Part shown: positions 1-8,046 of the stretch, one piece after another | Position numbering within the stretch: position 1 is the stretch's first letter | Layout: each line of letters starts with the position of its first letter | Assembly: GCA_002304945.1 (NCBI GenBank) | Contig: DBPQ01000125.1 | Span: 42,282 to 61,123 of the forward strand | DNA: 18,842 bases | Direction of reading: 5' to 3' | Source: Actinomycetales bacterium UBA1416 | Lineage (GTDB): Bacteria; Actinomycetota; Actinomycetes; Actinomycetales; Actinomycetaceae | Notes under the pieces: generated by a model | Told to the model about the DNA's origin: nothing | Databases searched by the model: none | The model's input: the letters and a program-made list of their open reading frames with translations, nothing else | Position numbers and translations under genes: made by a program

Positions 1-344
1 CCGTGTTCGGCCCGCCGATCCTGGTCTCCGAGGCGGTCCTCATCGCACCCCGCGACCGGGAGGTGGCGCCGGGCCTCGACGTCCTCGAACGGCGCCTGCA
101 GGGCGTGCTCGTGGCCCGGAGGTACGTGCTCATGGACTTCGACATCCCCGCGGACAAGGTGGCCGACGCCGTCGCCGTGGCACCGGGGTTCGAGTCACCC
201 ACGATCTCGCCGCTGCACGACCGGGACTGGGCGGCGGTGCGCGTCATGGTGCCCCGGGAGCGGACCAACACCGTGATGGACCGCCTCTACGACATCGGGG
301 CCCGCGCGATCCTCGTGACCTCCATCCACGCCTGCCGGATCTGA
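1..344 (+). CDS. hisG: ATP phosphoribosyltransferase HisG, C-terminal part (5' end outside window)
   Basis: This is the last ~114 codons of HisG, which joins ATP and phosphoribosyl pyrophosphate in the first step of histidine synthesis. The reading frame is open from the window edge, so the gene starts upstream. The fragment begins with the end of the catalytic fold (FGPPILVSEAVLIAP) and continues into the C-terminal ACT-like regulatory domain (HisG_C), recognisable from the run APGFESPTISPL and the ending ARAILVTSIHACRI, which matches the usual HisG C-terminus. The domain marks the long form of HisG, in which histidine binds for feedback inhibition; that function is family knowledge. The stop TGA (342-344) lies one base before the GTG of the next gene, so the two are probably co-transcribed. 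Identity is near certain; the N-terminal part cannot be judged. Confidence 0.95.
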   Translation, partial: VFGPPILVSEAVLIAPRDREVAPGLDVLERRLQGVLVARRYVLMDFDIPADKVADAVAVAPGFESPTISPLHDRDWAAVRVMVPRERTNTVMDRLYDIGARAILVTSIHACRI

Positions 345-345
345 C

Positions 346-777
346 GTGGAACCCCCGTTCCGGCCCCGTACCGCCCGGCGGGTGGCGTGGGGGCTCCTCG
401 CCCTGGTGGGGGTGGGCGTCGCGGGGCTCATGGTGGCCTCCTTCACGACCCTGGCCGAGTTCGGGTGGATGGACCGCGTCCTCACCGTGCTGTTCGCCGG
501 CGCGGGCAGCGTCATCATCCACCGGCAGGCGACGGTGGCGGCATTCCCCGGTCCCACGGGCCTGCGGATCCGCAACCTGTTCGTCACCACCGATCTCGAG
601 TGGGCCCAGATCGTGCGGGTCAACTTCATGGCGGGCCACCCCTGGGTGACGCTCGACCTGTCCGACGGGGACACGGTCGCCGTCATGGCGATCCAGGCAG
701 CCGACGGCGAACGGGGCCTCGCGGAGGCCCGGCGGCTGGCCGCCCTCGTGGCAGCCCACGAGGCGCCCGACTCCTGA
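346..777 (+). CDS. Small membrane protein with bacterial PH domain
   Basis: This 143-aa protein starts at GTG 346, one base after the hisG stop, which implies translational coupling. Residues about 12-32 and 44-60 are hydrophobic and should form two membrane helices. The remainder, from about residue 64 (GPTGLRIRNLFVTTDLEWAQ), has the pattern of the short bacterial PH domains found in many actinobacterial membrane proteins: a Gly-rich strand, a 'TTDLEWAQI' turn, and alternating beta strands ending in a charged helix. The function of these proteins is not known, and I would not assign one. The position after hisG is often kept in related actinobacteria (from memory). The gene ends five bases before the convergent stop of the DUF3866 gene, and no terminator hairpin is visible there. 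Confidence 0.8.
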   Translation: MEPPFRPRTARRVAWGLLALVGVGVAGLMVASFTTLAEFGWMDRVLTVLFAGAGSVIIHRQATVAAFPGPTGLRIRNLFVTTDLEWAQIVRVNFMAGHPWVTLDLSDGDTVAVMAIQAADGERGLAEARRLAALVAAHEAPDS

Positions 778-782
778 CAGCC

Positions 783-1907
783 CTACTCCTCCGTCCGGAG
801 GAGGCGCGCCGCCACCCGGCCGGCCGCGGCCACGGCGAGGAAGGACGCCGGGTCCTCCGCGAGGCCACGACCCATCGTCGAGAGCCGGACGGGAACGTCT
901 GCGAGTGCCCGGTCCAGGCCCTCCACCCGCTCGTACACGAGGTCGTGGTGCGCGAGCTCGGGGAGTTGGGCGGCGACGACGTCGTCGAGTCCCCGCAGCG
1001 CCGGGACGTCGTCGTCGAACACCGGGACCACGACGGTCGTGCGGGCCATCGCGACGCGGCCGATCGCGGTGAGCGAGTGATGGGAGATCCCGCGGTGGCG
1101 GGGCCGCGCGTCGGCGCCCGAGATGCGCAGGGCCGCGACAGGCGCGCCGCCGAGCACGGCCGCTGCGTTCAGGGCCTCCCCGCAGGCGACCCCGGTGAAG
1201 CCCCACGGGGTCCCGGTCCCCAGGTTGCCGGGCCCCTGGGCCACCACGGCGAGGTCGGCGCCCACCACGTGCCGGGCCGCCAGGAGCGCGGAGTGCACGG
1301 TGACCGCCTCGAGGTCACCGCCGAACGACTGCCCCGCGGTGATGGTGGCGGCGAGCCAGCCCTCCTGGCGCAGCGTCGCGGCCGTGCGGGAGAACCAGGC
1401 AGGAAGTGCGCCGCCGTCGGTGTGCACGTACGCCACCGTGAGGCCGGGATCGACTGCCCGGATGCCCGCCACGATCGCCGGAAGCGCCGAGTGCAGGTCC
1501 GCGACCACCACGGGCATGCCTGAGACCGTCTGGGCTCTGGCCATCCGGGTGTGGTGGGAGGACTCCTGCTCGTCGACCCCAAGGGTGAGGTACTGGAGCG
1601 GGGTGTACCGCGCCTTCACGATGTGGCCTGGTGCGGGCTCCGGGTCGGCCGGCAGGGCGTCAGGGAACGCCGCCACCATGGCATAGCCCCCCGTACCGAG
1701 TCCCCGGGCGAGCGCCGAGGCGGTGAGGAGCACCCGCTGGCCGACGGCGTCCTCCGGGTCACCCACGAGTTCCGGGTAGGCGAGCGCCCGCACCCGCGTG
1801 CCCGCCGCGAGCGGTTCGGCCCCGGCCGTGACCTCGACCTCGAACTCCCGGGCGCCCGCCCACGACCCCCGCCTGGACACGACCACGCCGTTGCGCCAGA
1901 TCATCAT
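783..1907 (-). CDS. DUF3866 family protein
   Basis: This 374-aa protein runs on the minus strand and belongs, by overall sequence recognition, to DUF3866, a family common next to pafB in actinobacteria. Its biochemical role is unknown. Typical stretches are GHIVKARYTPLQYLTLGVDE near residue 100, VVVADLHSALPAIVAGIRA, a central VVAQGPGNLGTGTPWGFTG, and RHRGISHHSLTAIGRVA. The glycine-rich and His-rich motifs look like a ligand or active site, which is inference. Two adjacent ATGs are possible starts (1905-1907 and 1902-1904). I chose the first because a TAGGGT -10 box on the minus strand ends 7 nt before it, fitting a leaderless transcript. Longer in-frame extensions to 2006 would run through the pafB start and read as low-complexity Arg/Ser sequence, so they were rejected. 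Confidence 0.85.
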   Translation of the reverse strand: MMIWRNGVVVSRRGSWAGAREFEVEVTAGAEPLAAGTRVRALAYPELVGDPEDAVGQRVLLTASALARGLGTGGYAMVAAFPDALPADPEPAPGHIVKARYTPLQYLTLGVDEQESSHHTRMARAQTVSGMPVVVADLHSALPAIVAGIRAVDPGLTVAYVHTDGGALPAWFSRTAATLRQEGWLAATITAGQSFGGDLEAVTVHSALLAARHVVGADLAVVAQGPGNLGTGTPWGFTGVACGEALNAAAVLGGAPVAALRISGADARPRHRGISHHSLTAIGRVAMARTTVVVPVFDDDVPALRGLDDVVAAQLPELAHHDLVYERVEGLDRALADVPVRLSTMGRGLAEDPASFLAVAAAGRVAARLLRTEE

Positions 1908-1938
1908 GCGCCTGACCCTACCGGGTAGCGTGGTGCCC
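1908..1938. promoter_or_regulatory. Back-to-back leaderless promoters for DUF3866 gene and pafB
   Basis: Only 31 bp separate the two divergent start codons. On the plus strand TAGCGT (1926-1931) is followed by 7 nt and then GTG 1939. On the minus strand TAGGGT (complement of 1915-1920) is followed by 7 nt and then ATG 1907. Both match the actinobacterial TANNNT -10 box at the spacing expected when transcription begins on the start codon. Just 5 bp (CCGGG) lie between the two boxes, so each promoter's upstream contacts fall in the other gene. No convincing -35 or Shine-Dalgarno sequence is seen on either side. Confidence 0.65.
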
Positions 1939-2892
1939 GTGGAGGAGAAGGTGGAGGCGGCTGAACGGGTCATGGACCTGCTCATCGCCCTGCTCAACAC
2001 CCGCACCCGGATGTCGAAGGCGCAGATCCGCCGGGCCGTGCGTGGCTACCACGGGGACGCGCGCGCCTTCGAACGCACCTTCGAACGGGACAAGGACCTG
2101 CTGCGCACCATCGGGGTTCCCATCGTCACGGAGCGTGACCTCGTCCACGAGGACGACGTGGGTTACCGGATCGACCTCGAGTCCTACGCCCATCCGGCAC
2201 AGGAGTTCACCCCGGAGGAGATCGGGGTGCTCTCGCTGGCCGCGAGCGTGTTCAGTGACGCCCAGTGGCGGTCGGTGGCGGGTCGTGGCGTGACCAAGGT
2301 GAGGGGCTTCGGACCCGGGGTCCCGCACGACGCGCCGCCGGTTCGGCTGGCGATCCGCCCCCCGGAAGCCGCCTTCGAGGCGATCACGGAGGCGATGGCC
2401 CGCCGCCGCGCGGTGCAGTTCTCCTACACACCGCTCGGCGCACCACGCCGGCGGCGTCGCGTGCAACCGTGGCGGGTGCTCGCCCGCAACCGTGCCTGGT
2501 ACCTCGTCGGGTTCGACCTCGACCGGGAGGCCACCCGGGCGTTCCGGCTCTCCCGCATCCACGGCCCCGTGGTGGCGGTGGGGGAGGAGGGCGCCTACGA
2601 GATCCCCGATCACGTGGACGTGGGCGAACTCCTCACCCGGCAGCGCGCCGAGCCGGTGACCTTTCGGCTCGCGGTGGCCCCCGGCCGCGCCGACCTCCTG
2701 CGCGCCCGGGCGGCCACGGCCGGGACGCTCGCTGAGCGCGACGTCCTCTCCGTGACGACGACGGAGGTGCTGCCCTTCCTCGACGAGGTCGCCGGATACG
2801 GGCCCGACGTGGTCCTGCTGGAGCCGGCCGAGTACCGGGAGCACCTGGTGGAGGCGTTCGAGGCGCTGGCGGAGGTGGACCGTGCCGACTGA
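1939..2892 (+). CDS. pafB: WYL-domain transcriptional regulator PafB
   Basis: This 317-aa protein is the first half of the PafBC pair. In mycobacteria the pair forms an activator that drives the LexA/RecA-independent DNA-damage response. The N-terminus (EEKVEAAERVMDLLIALLNT, then SKAQIRRAVRGYHGD and FERTFERDKDLLRTIGVPI) is the winged-helix region typical of PafB. The WYL domain spans roughly residues 145-230, with the motif exact at W187-Y188-L189, followed by FRLSRI. A WCX-like C-terminal domain follows. GTG 1939 is taken as the start because the leaderless -10 box TAGCGT lies 7 nt upstream. GTG 1930 and 1933 are in frame but would fall within or right beside that box. The 3' end overlaps pafC by 11 nt. 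The window does not show the proteasome/Pup genes that often lie nearby, so a pup-linked role should not be assumed. Confidence 0.9.
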   Translation: MEEKVEAAERVMDLLIALLNTRTRMSKAQIRRAVRGYHGDARAFERTFERDKDLLRTIGVPIVTERDLVHEDDVGYRIDLESYAHPAQEFTPEEIGVLSLAASVFSDAQWRSVAGRGVTKVRGFGPGVPHDAPPVRLAIRPPEAAFEAITEAMARRRAVQFSYTPLGAPRRRRRVQPWRVLARNRAWYLVGFDLDREATRAFRLSRIHGPVVAVGEEGAYEIPDHVDVGELLTRQRAEPVTFRLAVAPGRADLLRARAATAGTLAERDVLSVTTTEVLPFLDEVAGYGPDVVLLEPAEYREHLVEAFEALAEVDRAD

Positions 2893-3793
2893 GTCCACAC
2901 TCGATCGCATCACGCGGATGCTCGCCATGATGGGGTACCTCGCGGACCACGACAGGGTGCCCGTGGGCGAGTTGGCCGAGCACTTCGGCGTGACCGAGAG
3001 CCAGGTCCTCAAGGACATCGACCTGCTGTGGGTCACCGGTACCCCCGGGTACTATCCCGACGACCTCGTCGACTTCTCGGTGGACGACTGGGAGGAGAGC
3101 CTCATCAGCCTCCGCGACGCCCGCGGGCTCGGACGGCGGGTGCCCCTGGCCCCCCGTGAGGCACTCGCGCTGGCGGCCGCCGTCGAGTGGCTGCGAGGTC
3201 TCGCAGAACCCGACGTCCGCCCGGTCCTCGCCTCGGTGGCGCGCAAGCTGCACGCCACGGCGGACCTCGAGGTGCCCGACGGCGTCGATCACGCCGTCCG
3301 ATCCCGGCTCCTCGAGGCCGTGACCGGGCACACCGCCGTCGAGATCGAGTACGTGTCCGCGGAGGACCGCCGCACCACCCGGGTCATCGAGCCCCGCGGC
3401 CTCTACACCGACGGCGCCGCCTGGTACGTGGAGGCGTGGTGCCACCACGCCCGGGAGGAGCGGACGTTCCGCCTGGACCGCATCCTCGGAATCCGGCCGG
3501 CCACGGCGCCGGCCACCGCGGACCGTCCGCCGGCCGAACGGGAGACGGGACCGACCGACGTCGTCCTCCTCCTGGATCCGGAGGCGCGCTGGCTCGCCGA
3601 GGAGATTCCCGGGACGAACATGCGGGAGGTGGGCGACTCGCTCGAGGTGCGCCTCACGGTGACCCGGACCGACTGGCTCGTGCGGCGCCTCCTGCCACTC
3701 GGTCGGGCCGTACGGGACGTCGAGCCCGCCAGCCTGCGGAGTGACCTCGCCGGGCGCGCGCGGGCCGCCCTGGACGCGTACCGCAGGACCTAG
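2882..3793 (+). CDS. pafC: WYL-domain transcriptional regulator PafC
   Basis: This 303-aa protein is the partner of PafB. It starts at GTG 2882, inside the end of pafB (11-nt overlap), so translation of the two is coupled and a heteromeric complex is expected from the family. The N-terminal winged helix is visible (DRITRMLAMMGYLADHD, then ELAEHFGVTESQVLKDIDLL), followed by the PafC-type GYYPDDLVDF stretch. The WYL region is centred near residue 180 and reads AAWYVEAWCHHAREERTFRL, so the motif is W-Y-V here, a common variant, followed by the conserved FRLDRI. A C-terminal WCX-like domain completes the protein. In most relatives the next gene is a small membrane protein or tatA. Here the DMSO reductase cassette follows after 125 bp. 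Confidence 0.9.
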   Translation: MPTESTLDRITRMLAMMGYLADHDRVPVGELAEHFGVTESQVLKDIDLLWVTGTPGYYPDDLVDFSVDDWEESLISLRDARGLGRRVPLAPREALALAAAVEWLRGLAEPDVRPVLASVARKLHATADLEVPDGVDHAVRSRLLEAVTGHTAVEIEYVSAEDRRTTRVIEPRGLYTDGAAWYVEAWCHHAREERTFRLDRILGIRPATAPATADRPPAERETGPTDVVLLLDPEARWLAEEIPGTNMREVGDSLEVRLTVTRTDWLVRRLLPLGRAVRDVEPASLRSDLAGRARAALDAYRRT

Positions 3794-3817
3794 GTCACTG
3801 AACTGCCCCATTGCGTG

Positions 3818-3838
3818 GGAAATTGTCTGGCAACTTCC
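3818..3838. promoter_or_regulatory. Near-perfect inverted repeat upstream of dmsA, candidate operator
   Basis: GGAAATTG (3818-3825) and CAACTTCC (3831-3838) form an inverted repeat with a single mismatch around a 5-bp spacer TCTGG. It lies 45 bp upstream of the putative -10 box of the dms operon and is one of the few AT-richer spots in the region. The shape suits a dimeric regulator, and control by oxygen or an electron acceptor would make sense. It does not match the FNR half-site TTGAT or the GlxR/CRP site, so no regulator is named. A weak hairpin for the pafC transcript is an alternative, but no T-tract follows. Confidence 0.4.
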
Positions 3839-3882
3839 GGTACACGCGTCTCAAGGGCGCCGTCACGGGCGGCGGGCGCCGA

Positions 3883-3918
3883 TAGCCTCCGGGTGTCACG
3901 CTTCCAGGAGGTCTCCCC
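3883..3918 (+). promoter_or_regulatory. Putative -10 box and strong ribosome binding site of the dms operon
   Basis: TAGCCT at 3883-3888 fits the TANNNT -10 pattern and would start transcription near 3895. AGGAGGT at 3906-3912, six bases before the ATG at 3919, is a near-perfect Shine-Dalgarno sequence. The operon therefore appears to use a leader with a ribosome site, unlike several neighbouring genes that look leaderless. No clear -35 box is present, so dependence on an activator is possible. Confidence 0.5.
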
Positions 3919-6477
3919 ATGTCATCGGCTGTCAACGAGCTCACCGCTGTCGCGCACACCGAGGTGAGCCGCAGGTCCTTCCTCAAGTGGAGCAGCGCCG
4001 TCGCCGGCACGGGTGCCCTCGTCGCCGCGTCCGGGCGTGCAGCGGCAGGTGCGGCGGACGGGATGACGGGAGCGGACCGCACGGTCTGGTCCGCCTGCAC
4101 GGTGAACTGCGGCTCTCGCTGCCCGGTCAGGCTCCAGGTGAAGGACGGCGTGGTCGTCCGCGTGTTGTCGGATGACACCGGCGACGATGTGCTGGGAAGC
4201 CAGCAGGTGCGGGCCTGCGTCCGCGGCCGCTCCATCCGCCACCGCATCTACAACCCCGATCGCCTGAAGAAGCCGATGAAGCGCAAGCCGGGCACGAAGC
4301 GTGGCGAGGAGCAGTGGGAGGAGATCTCCTGGGAGCAGGCTCTCGACGAGATCACCGACAAGATGAAGGAGATCAAGGAGGCCTACGGCAACGAGGCCTT
4401 CTACATCAACTACGGCACCGGAACCCTCGGCGCGACCATGGCCTGCTCCTGGCCTCCCAACGGCACAGCGTTCGCCCGCCTGATGAACACGTGGGGCGGG
4501 TACCTCGACCACTACTCCGACTACTCGACAACCGAGATCACCGCGGCCTATCCCTACTTCTACGGCGGGTGGGTCAACAGCAACTCCTTCGACGACGCGG
4601 CCAACTCGCAACTCCAGGTCATGTTCGGCAACAACCCGCTGGAAACACGGATGTCCGGTGGGGGCCAGCTCATGGTCACGCAGAACACCAAGCAGGACCA
4701 TGGCGTGCGGACGATCGTGATCGACCCCCGATACTCCGAGACCGCGGCCGTCCTCGGCGATGAGTGGGTACCGATCCGTCCGGGCACGGACGCCGCACTC
4801 GTGGCCGGGATGATCCACGTGATGCTGGAACAGGACCTGCAGGACCAGGCCTTCCTCGACACCTACTGTGTGGGGTTCGACGAGGACACCCTGCCCGAGG
4901 GGGCGCCCGCGAACAGTTCCTACCGCGCCTACATCGAGGGCCGCGGCCCCGACGGCGTCGAGAAGACCCCGGAGTGGGCCGCCCAGATCACCGGGATCCC
5001 CTCCCAGCGGATCCGCCAGCTTGCCCGGGACGTCGCCGGCGCCAAGCCGTGCGCGATCACGCAGGGCTGGGGTCCGCAGCGTCACGCCAACGGTGAGAAC
5101 AACGCGCGGGCGATCTTCCTGCTCGCCTGCGTCACCGGCAACGTCGGTGTCCCGGGCGGCGGCACCGGCGCCCGCGAGGGCACCTCGCGCATCGGTTTCA
5201 CCCAGCCGTTCAACTACGGCACCACCAACCCGTCGAACAGGATCATCTCGGTCTTCTCATGGCTGGACGCCATCGACCACGGACCCGAGATGGACACCTT
5301 CAACGCCGGCGTGTGCGAGAAGCCCGGGCCGGGCGTGCGCGCGGCGAAGGTCCCCGTCGACGAGAACGGCGAACCCACCAACATTGCGCTCGAGGTGCCG
5401 ATCAAGATGGTCTGGCAGTACGGCGGCAATTCAATCGTCAACCAGACCGGTGACAACAACAGGTCCGTGGAGATCCTCCAGGACGACTCGAAGTGCGAAC
5501 TCATCGTCGTGTGTGACATCCAGTACACGGTGTCCGCCCGTTACGCCGACTACATCCTGCCGGGAACGTCTGCCGCAGAGGAGTCGGACATCCACCCCGG
5601 GGAGAACGCAGGACCCATGGGCTACGGCATCGTGTCCTCCCAGGCGATCGAACCGCTGTACGAGTGCAGGAGCATCTTCGACATCTGCACCGAGATGGCC
5701 AAGCGGCTGGGAACCGAGCCGGAGTTCACCGAGGGCAAGAGCCGGGAGGACTGGCTGCGCGAGACCATCGAGGCGACCCGGGCGAATGACCCAGATCTCC
5801 CCACCTACGACGAGTGGCGGGAGATGGGGATCTTCCGGAAGAACATCGGACCGGCGATCGCGATGCGGGAGTTCCGGAAGGATCCGGTCGCCAATCCGTT
5901 GGCCACGCCGTCCGGGAAGATCGAGATCTACTCCGACCGGTTGGCCGCCATGGCCAAGAAGTGGACGTTCGGGGTCTTCCGCCCCGAGCTTCCCGGAGAC
6001 GTCCTGATGCCCCTGCCCGAACACGTCGACACGTGGGAGGGTGCCGTGGCTGCCCGGGAGTCCGGGGACCACCCACTTCAGGTGATCGGCCACCACTTCA
6101 AGGCCCGGACCCACTCCACGTACGGCAACGTGGACTGGCTGAAGGAAGCGCACCGCCAGCAGGCGTGGATCAACGTCATGGATGCCAGGGATCGTGGGAT
6201 CGAGAACGGTGACGAGGTGTTCGTGTACAACGACCGCGGCACCGTCCGGCTCGAGGCCAAGGTGACCGAGCGGATTGCTCCCGGAGTCGTCTCGATCCCG
6301 CAGGGTGCGTGGTACAACCCGAGGCCCTCCGGGGAGGTCACGCCCCCCTCGAAGGCCAATCCGGACCATCCGGTGGACATCGCCGGGTCGGTCAACACGC
6401 TGACGTCCCATCACCCGTCCCCGTTGGCGAAGGGGAACGCAGTGCACACCACGATCGCCAACATCACCAGGGCATGA
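3919..6477 (+). CDS. dmsA: DMSO reductase catalytic subunit DmsA (Tat-exported molybdoenzyme)
   Basis: This 852-aa protein is the molybdopterin catalytic subunit, expected to reduce DMSO or related S-/N-oxides as a terminal electron acceptor. A twin-arginine signal lies at residues 17-23 (SRRSFLK), followed by a hydrophobic stretch and an Ala-rich cleavage region near residue 45. The [4Fe-4S] FS0 motif is C60-x3-C64-x3-C68 with C100 (RACVRGRS). Ser203 in the DYS motif aligns with the molybdenum-ligand serine of E. coli DmsA, placing it in the DMSO-reductase branch rather than with Cys-, Asp- or Sec-ligated relatives. Conserved blocks include YGTGTLG, GNNPLETRMSGGG, QGWGPQRHANGE and the C-terminal molybdopterin dinucleotide domain (THSTYGNVDWL). 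It is slightly longer than E. coli DmsA (814 aa), partly through an insert near residues 450-490. The exact substrate cannot be told from sequence. Its GC is visibly lower than that of the flanks. Confidence 0.96.
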   Translation: MSSAVNELTAVAHTEVSRRSFLKWSSAVAGTGALVAASGRAAAGAADGMTGADRTVWSACTVNCGSRCPVRLQVKDGVVVRVLSDDTGDDVLGSQQVRACVRGRSIRHRIYNPDRLKKPMKRKPGTKRGEEQWEEISWEQALDEITDKMKEIKEAYGNEAFYINYGTGTLGATMACSWPPNGTAFARLMNTWGGYLDHYSDYSTTEITAAYPYFYGGWVNSNSFDDAANSQLQVMFGNNPLETRMSGGGQLMVTQNTKQDHGVRTIVIDPRYSETAAVLGDEWVPIRPGTDAALVAGMIHVMLEQDLQDQAFLDTYCVGFDEDTLPEGAPANSSYRAYIEGRGPDGVEKTPEWAAQITGIPSQRIRQLARDVAGAKPCAITQGWGPQRHANGENNARAIFLLACVTGNVGVPGGGTGAREGTSRIGFTQPFNYGTTNPSNRIISVFSWLDAIDHGPEMDTFNAGVCEKPGPGVRAAKVPVDENGEPTNIALEVPIKMVWQYGGNSIVNQTGDNNRSVEILQDDSKCELIVVCDIQYTVSARYADYILPGTSAAEESDIHPGENAGPMGYGIVSSQAIEPLYECRSIFDICTEMAKRLGTEPEFTEGKSREDWLRETIEATRANDPDLPTYDEWREMGIFRKNIGPAIAMREFRKDPVANPLATPSGKIEIYSDRLAAMAKKWTFGVFRPELPGDVLMPLPEHVDTWEGAVAARESGDHPLQVIGHHFKARTHSTYGNVDWLKEAHRQQAWINVMDARDRGIENGDEVFVYNDRGTVRLEAKVTERIAPGVVSIPQGAWYNPRPSGEVTPPSKANPDHPVDIAGSVNTLTSHHPSPLAKGNAVHTTIANITRA

Positions 6478-6493
6478 AGGGGTGTGACTTCTG

Positions 6494-7111
6494 ATGAGTG
6501 AAGAGCTTGGATTCTACTTCGACCAGACGCGATGCACGGGCTGCAAGGCCTGCCAGATCGCCTGCAAGGACAAGCACGACCTTCCGATCGGGGTGAACTG
6601 GCGCCGCGTGGTGGAGTACTCCGGAGGGTCATGGCAGCGCGACGGCGAAACCTTCACCCCGAACGTGTTCACCTACTACACGTCCATCTCGTGCAACCAC
6701 TGCGAGAACCCGGTCTGCGTGACCGTCTGCCCGACGACGGCGATGACCCGCCGCGACGACGGCACCGTGTACGTGGATGAGACCAAGTGCGTGGGCTGCC
6801 GGTACTGCGAGTGGGCGTGCCCCTACTCGGCGCCGCAGTTCAACGTGGAGACCGGCCACATGTCCAAGTGCGACCTCTGCTACGACTACCGGGAGCAGGG
6901 CCAGGACCCGGCGTGTGTCGCAGCCTGCCCGTCCCGGGCCCTCGGCTGGGGTCCGATCGACGAGTTGCGCGCCGAGTTCGGTGACGTCGCGGACATCGAA
7001 CCACTGCCCGACCCCTCGCTCACCCGACCACACCTTGTGATCACCCCCCATCGGCACGCCCAGCCCACCGGCTCCGGAACCGGTGCCATCGCGAACCCGC
7101 AGGAGATCTGA
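6494..7111 (+). CDS. dmsB: DMSO reductase iron-sulfur subunit DmsB
   Basis: This 205-aa protein, the same length as E. coli DmsB, carries electrons from the membrane subunit to DmsA. All sixteen cysteines of four ferredoxin-type motifs are present: C14-x2-C17-x2-C20-x3-C24, then CNHCENPVCVTVC, CVGCRYCEWAC, and a split CDLC...CVAAC. It has no signal of its own and would be carried through Tat with DmsA, as known for the E. coli enzyme. The start ATG lies 16 bp after dmsA, with a G-rich Shine-Dalgarno region (AAGGGG) just downstream of the dmsA stop. Its stop overlaps the dmsC ATG by one base (TGATG). The Pro/Ser/Gly-rich tail after about residue 180 is probably flexible. Confidence 0.96.
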   Translation: MSEELGFYFDQTRCTGCKACQIACKDKHDLPIGVNWRRVVEYSGGSWQRDGETFTPNVFTYYTSISCNHCENPVCVTVCPTTAMTRRDDGTVYVDETKCVGCRYCEWACPYSAPQFNVETGHMSKCDLCYDYREQGQDPACVAACPSRALGWGPIDELRAEFGDVADIEPLPDPSLTRPHLVITPHRHAQPTGSGTGAIANPQEI

Positions 7112-8046
7112 TGAACGTCCACGAACTCCCGATGATCCTGTTCACGGTCCTCTCCCAGATGAGCGTGGGTGCGTTCGTGATCCTCGGGCTGGTCCAGGTG
7201 CTCGGTCGGCGGAAGTACTCCAACACGACGATCGACCGGCTCGCCGATCCCGCGCTCCTCGCGATCGGACCGGCGCTCGTCCTTGGCCTGCTGGCGTCGA
7301 TGCTCCACATGAACGACGTGACCAACACCTTCAACGTCATCCGGAACGTCGGCTCCTCGTGGCTGTCCCGTGAGATCATCTTCGGCATCGCGTTCGCCGG
7401 CCTCGGCTTCCTGTTCGCCCTCCTGCAGTGGCGCAAGCTCGGGTCCCCGGCGCTCCGCCAGGTCCTCGCCGGGGTGACGGCGCTGGTCGGTCTCGGCCTC
7501 GTGTGGTCCCAGGCGATGATCTACTACTCGCTCGTGACGGTGCCCGCGTGGAACTCCTGGGTGACGATCGCCCAGTTCTTCCTCACCACCGTGCTCCTCG
7601 GCGCCCTCGCAGTTGGTGCGGCCTTCATGACGTGGATCATGTGGCGCTCACGCCGGGATGACGGGGAGCTCGCCGGCTCGGAGCGCCTCGAACTGGTCGC
7701 TCTCACCGAGGACAGCCTGAAGCTCGTCTCCGTGATCGCGATCGTCGCCGGCTCGCTGGTGCTCATCATCGTCCCGCTGCACCTGTCCGACCTCGCGACA
7801 CTCGGTGCGGTGGGCGCCCAGAGCGCGGCGGCCTTCTCCGGCGCCTGGTTCGTGACCCGCCTCGTCCTGCTCGCCCTCGGGACCGCGCTCCTCGCCCTGT
7901 TCATGTACTACTACGCCTCGAACGCCCAGCGGCTCGGACCCCGCCCCCTGGCCATCGTGGCAACGCTCGCGTTCGTGATCGTCCTCGGCAGCGAGCTCAT
8001 CGGGCGGTCGATGTTCTACGACTCGATGACCCGGGTAGGGATGTGA
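7111..8046 (+). CDS. dmsC: DMSO reductase membrane anchor DmsC
   Basis: This 311-aa integral membrane protein is the quinol-oxidising anchor of the DmsABC complex. Eight hydrophobic segments can be picked out, starting with LPMILFTVLSQMSVGAFVIL and ending near VATLAFVIVLGSELIGR, as in E. coli DmsC. Residues tied to menaquinol use in E. coli are conserved at nearly identical positions: His66 in ASMLHMND (H65 in E. coli) and Glu87 in SREII (E87). The C-terminal ELIGRSMFYDSMTRVGM is strikingly close to the E. coli ending. The ATG overlaps the dmsB stop, and AGGAG lies 6 nt upstream. The anchor type implies menaquinol as electron donor, which agrees with actinobacterial quinones. It rules out assigning the cassette to a cytochrome-c-linked or soluble enzyme. 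Confidence 0.94.
   Translation: MNVHELPMILFTVLSQMSVGAFVILGLVQVLGRRKYSNTTIDRLADPALLAIGPALVLGLLASMLHMNDVTNTFNVIRNVGSSWLSREIIFGIAFAGLGFLFALLQWRKLGSPALRQVLAGVTALVGLGLVWSQAMIYYSLVTVPAWNSWVTIAQFFLTTVLLGALAVGAAFMTWIMWRSRRDDGELAGSERLELVALTEDSLKLVSVIAIVAGSLVLIIVPLHLSDLATLGAVGAQSAAAFSGAWFVTRLVLLALGTALLALFMYYYASNAQRLGPRPLAIVATLAFVIVLGSELIGRSMFYDSMTRVGM

Noticed and set aside
387..1523. 378-codon plus-strand frame across the PH-domain and DUF3866 genes
   Set aside because: It overlaps two better-supported genes and has a composition typical of out-of-frame translation.
1798..1938. Upstream start for pafB
   Set aside because: It would overlap the DUF3866 gene and its promoter. The N-terminus from 1939 matches the PafB winged-helix start.
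3922..5085. 387-codon minus-strand frame opposite dmsA
   Set aside because: Low-complexity antisense shadow of a gene with intact catalytic motifs.
3919..6477. Formate dehydrogenase or nitrate reductase identity for the molybdoenzyme
   Set aside because: The Ser ligand in the DYS motif, the DmsB-type partner and the DmsC-type anchor with His66/Glu87 all point to the DMSO reductase group.
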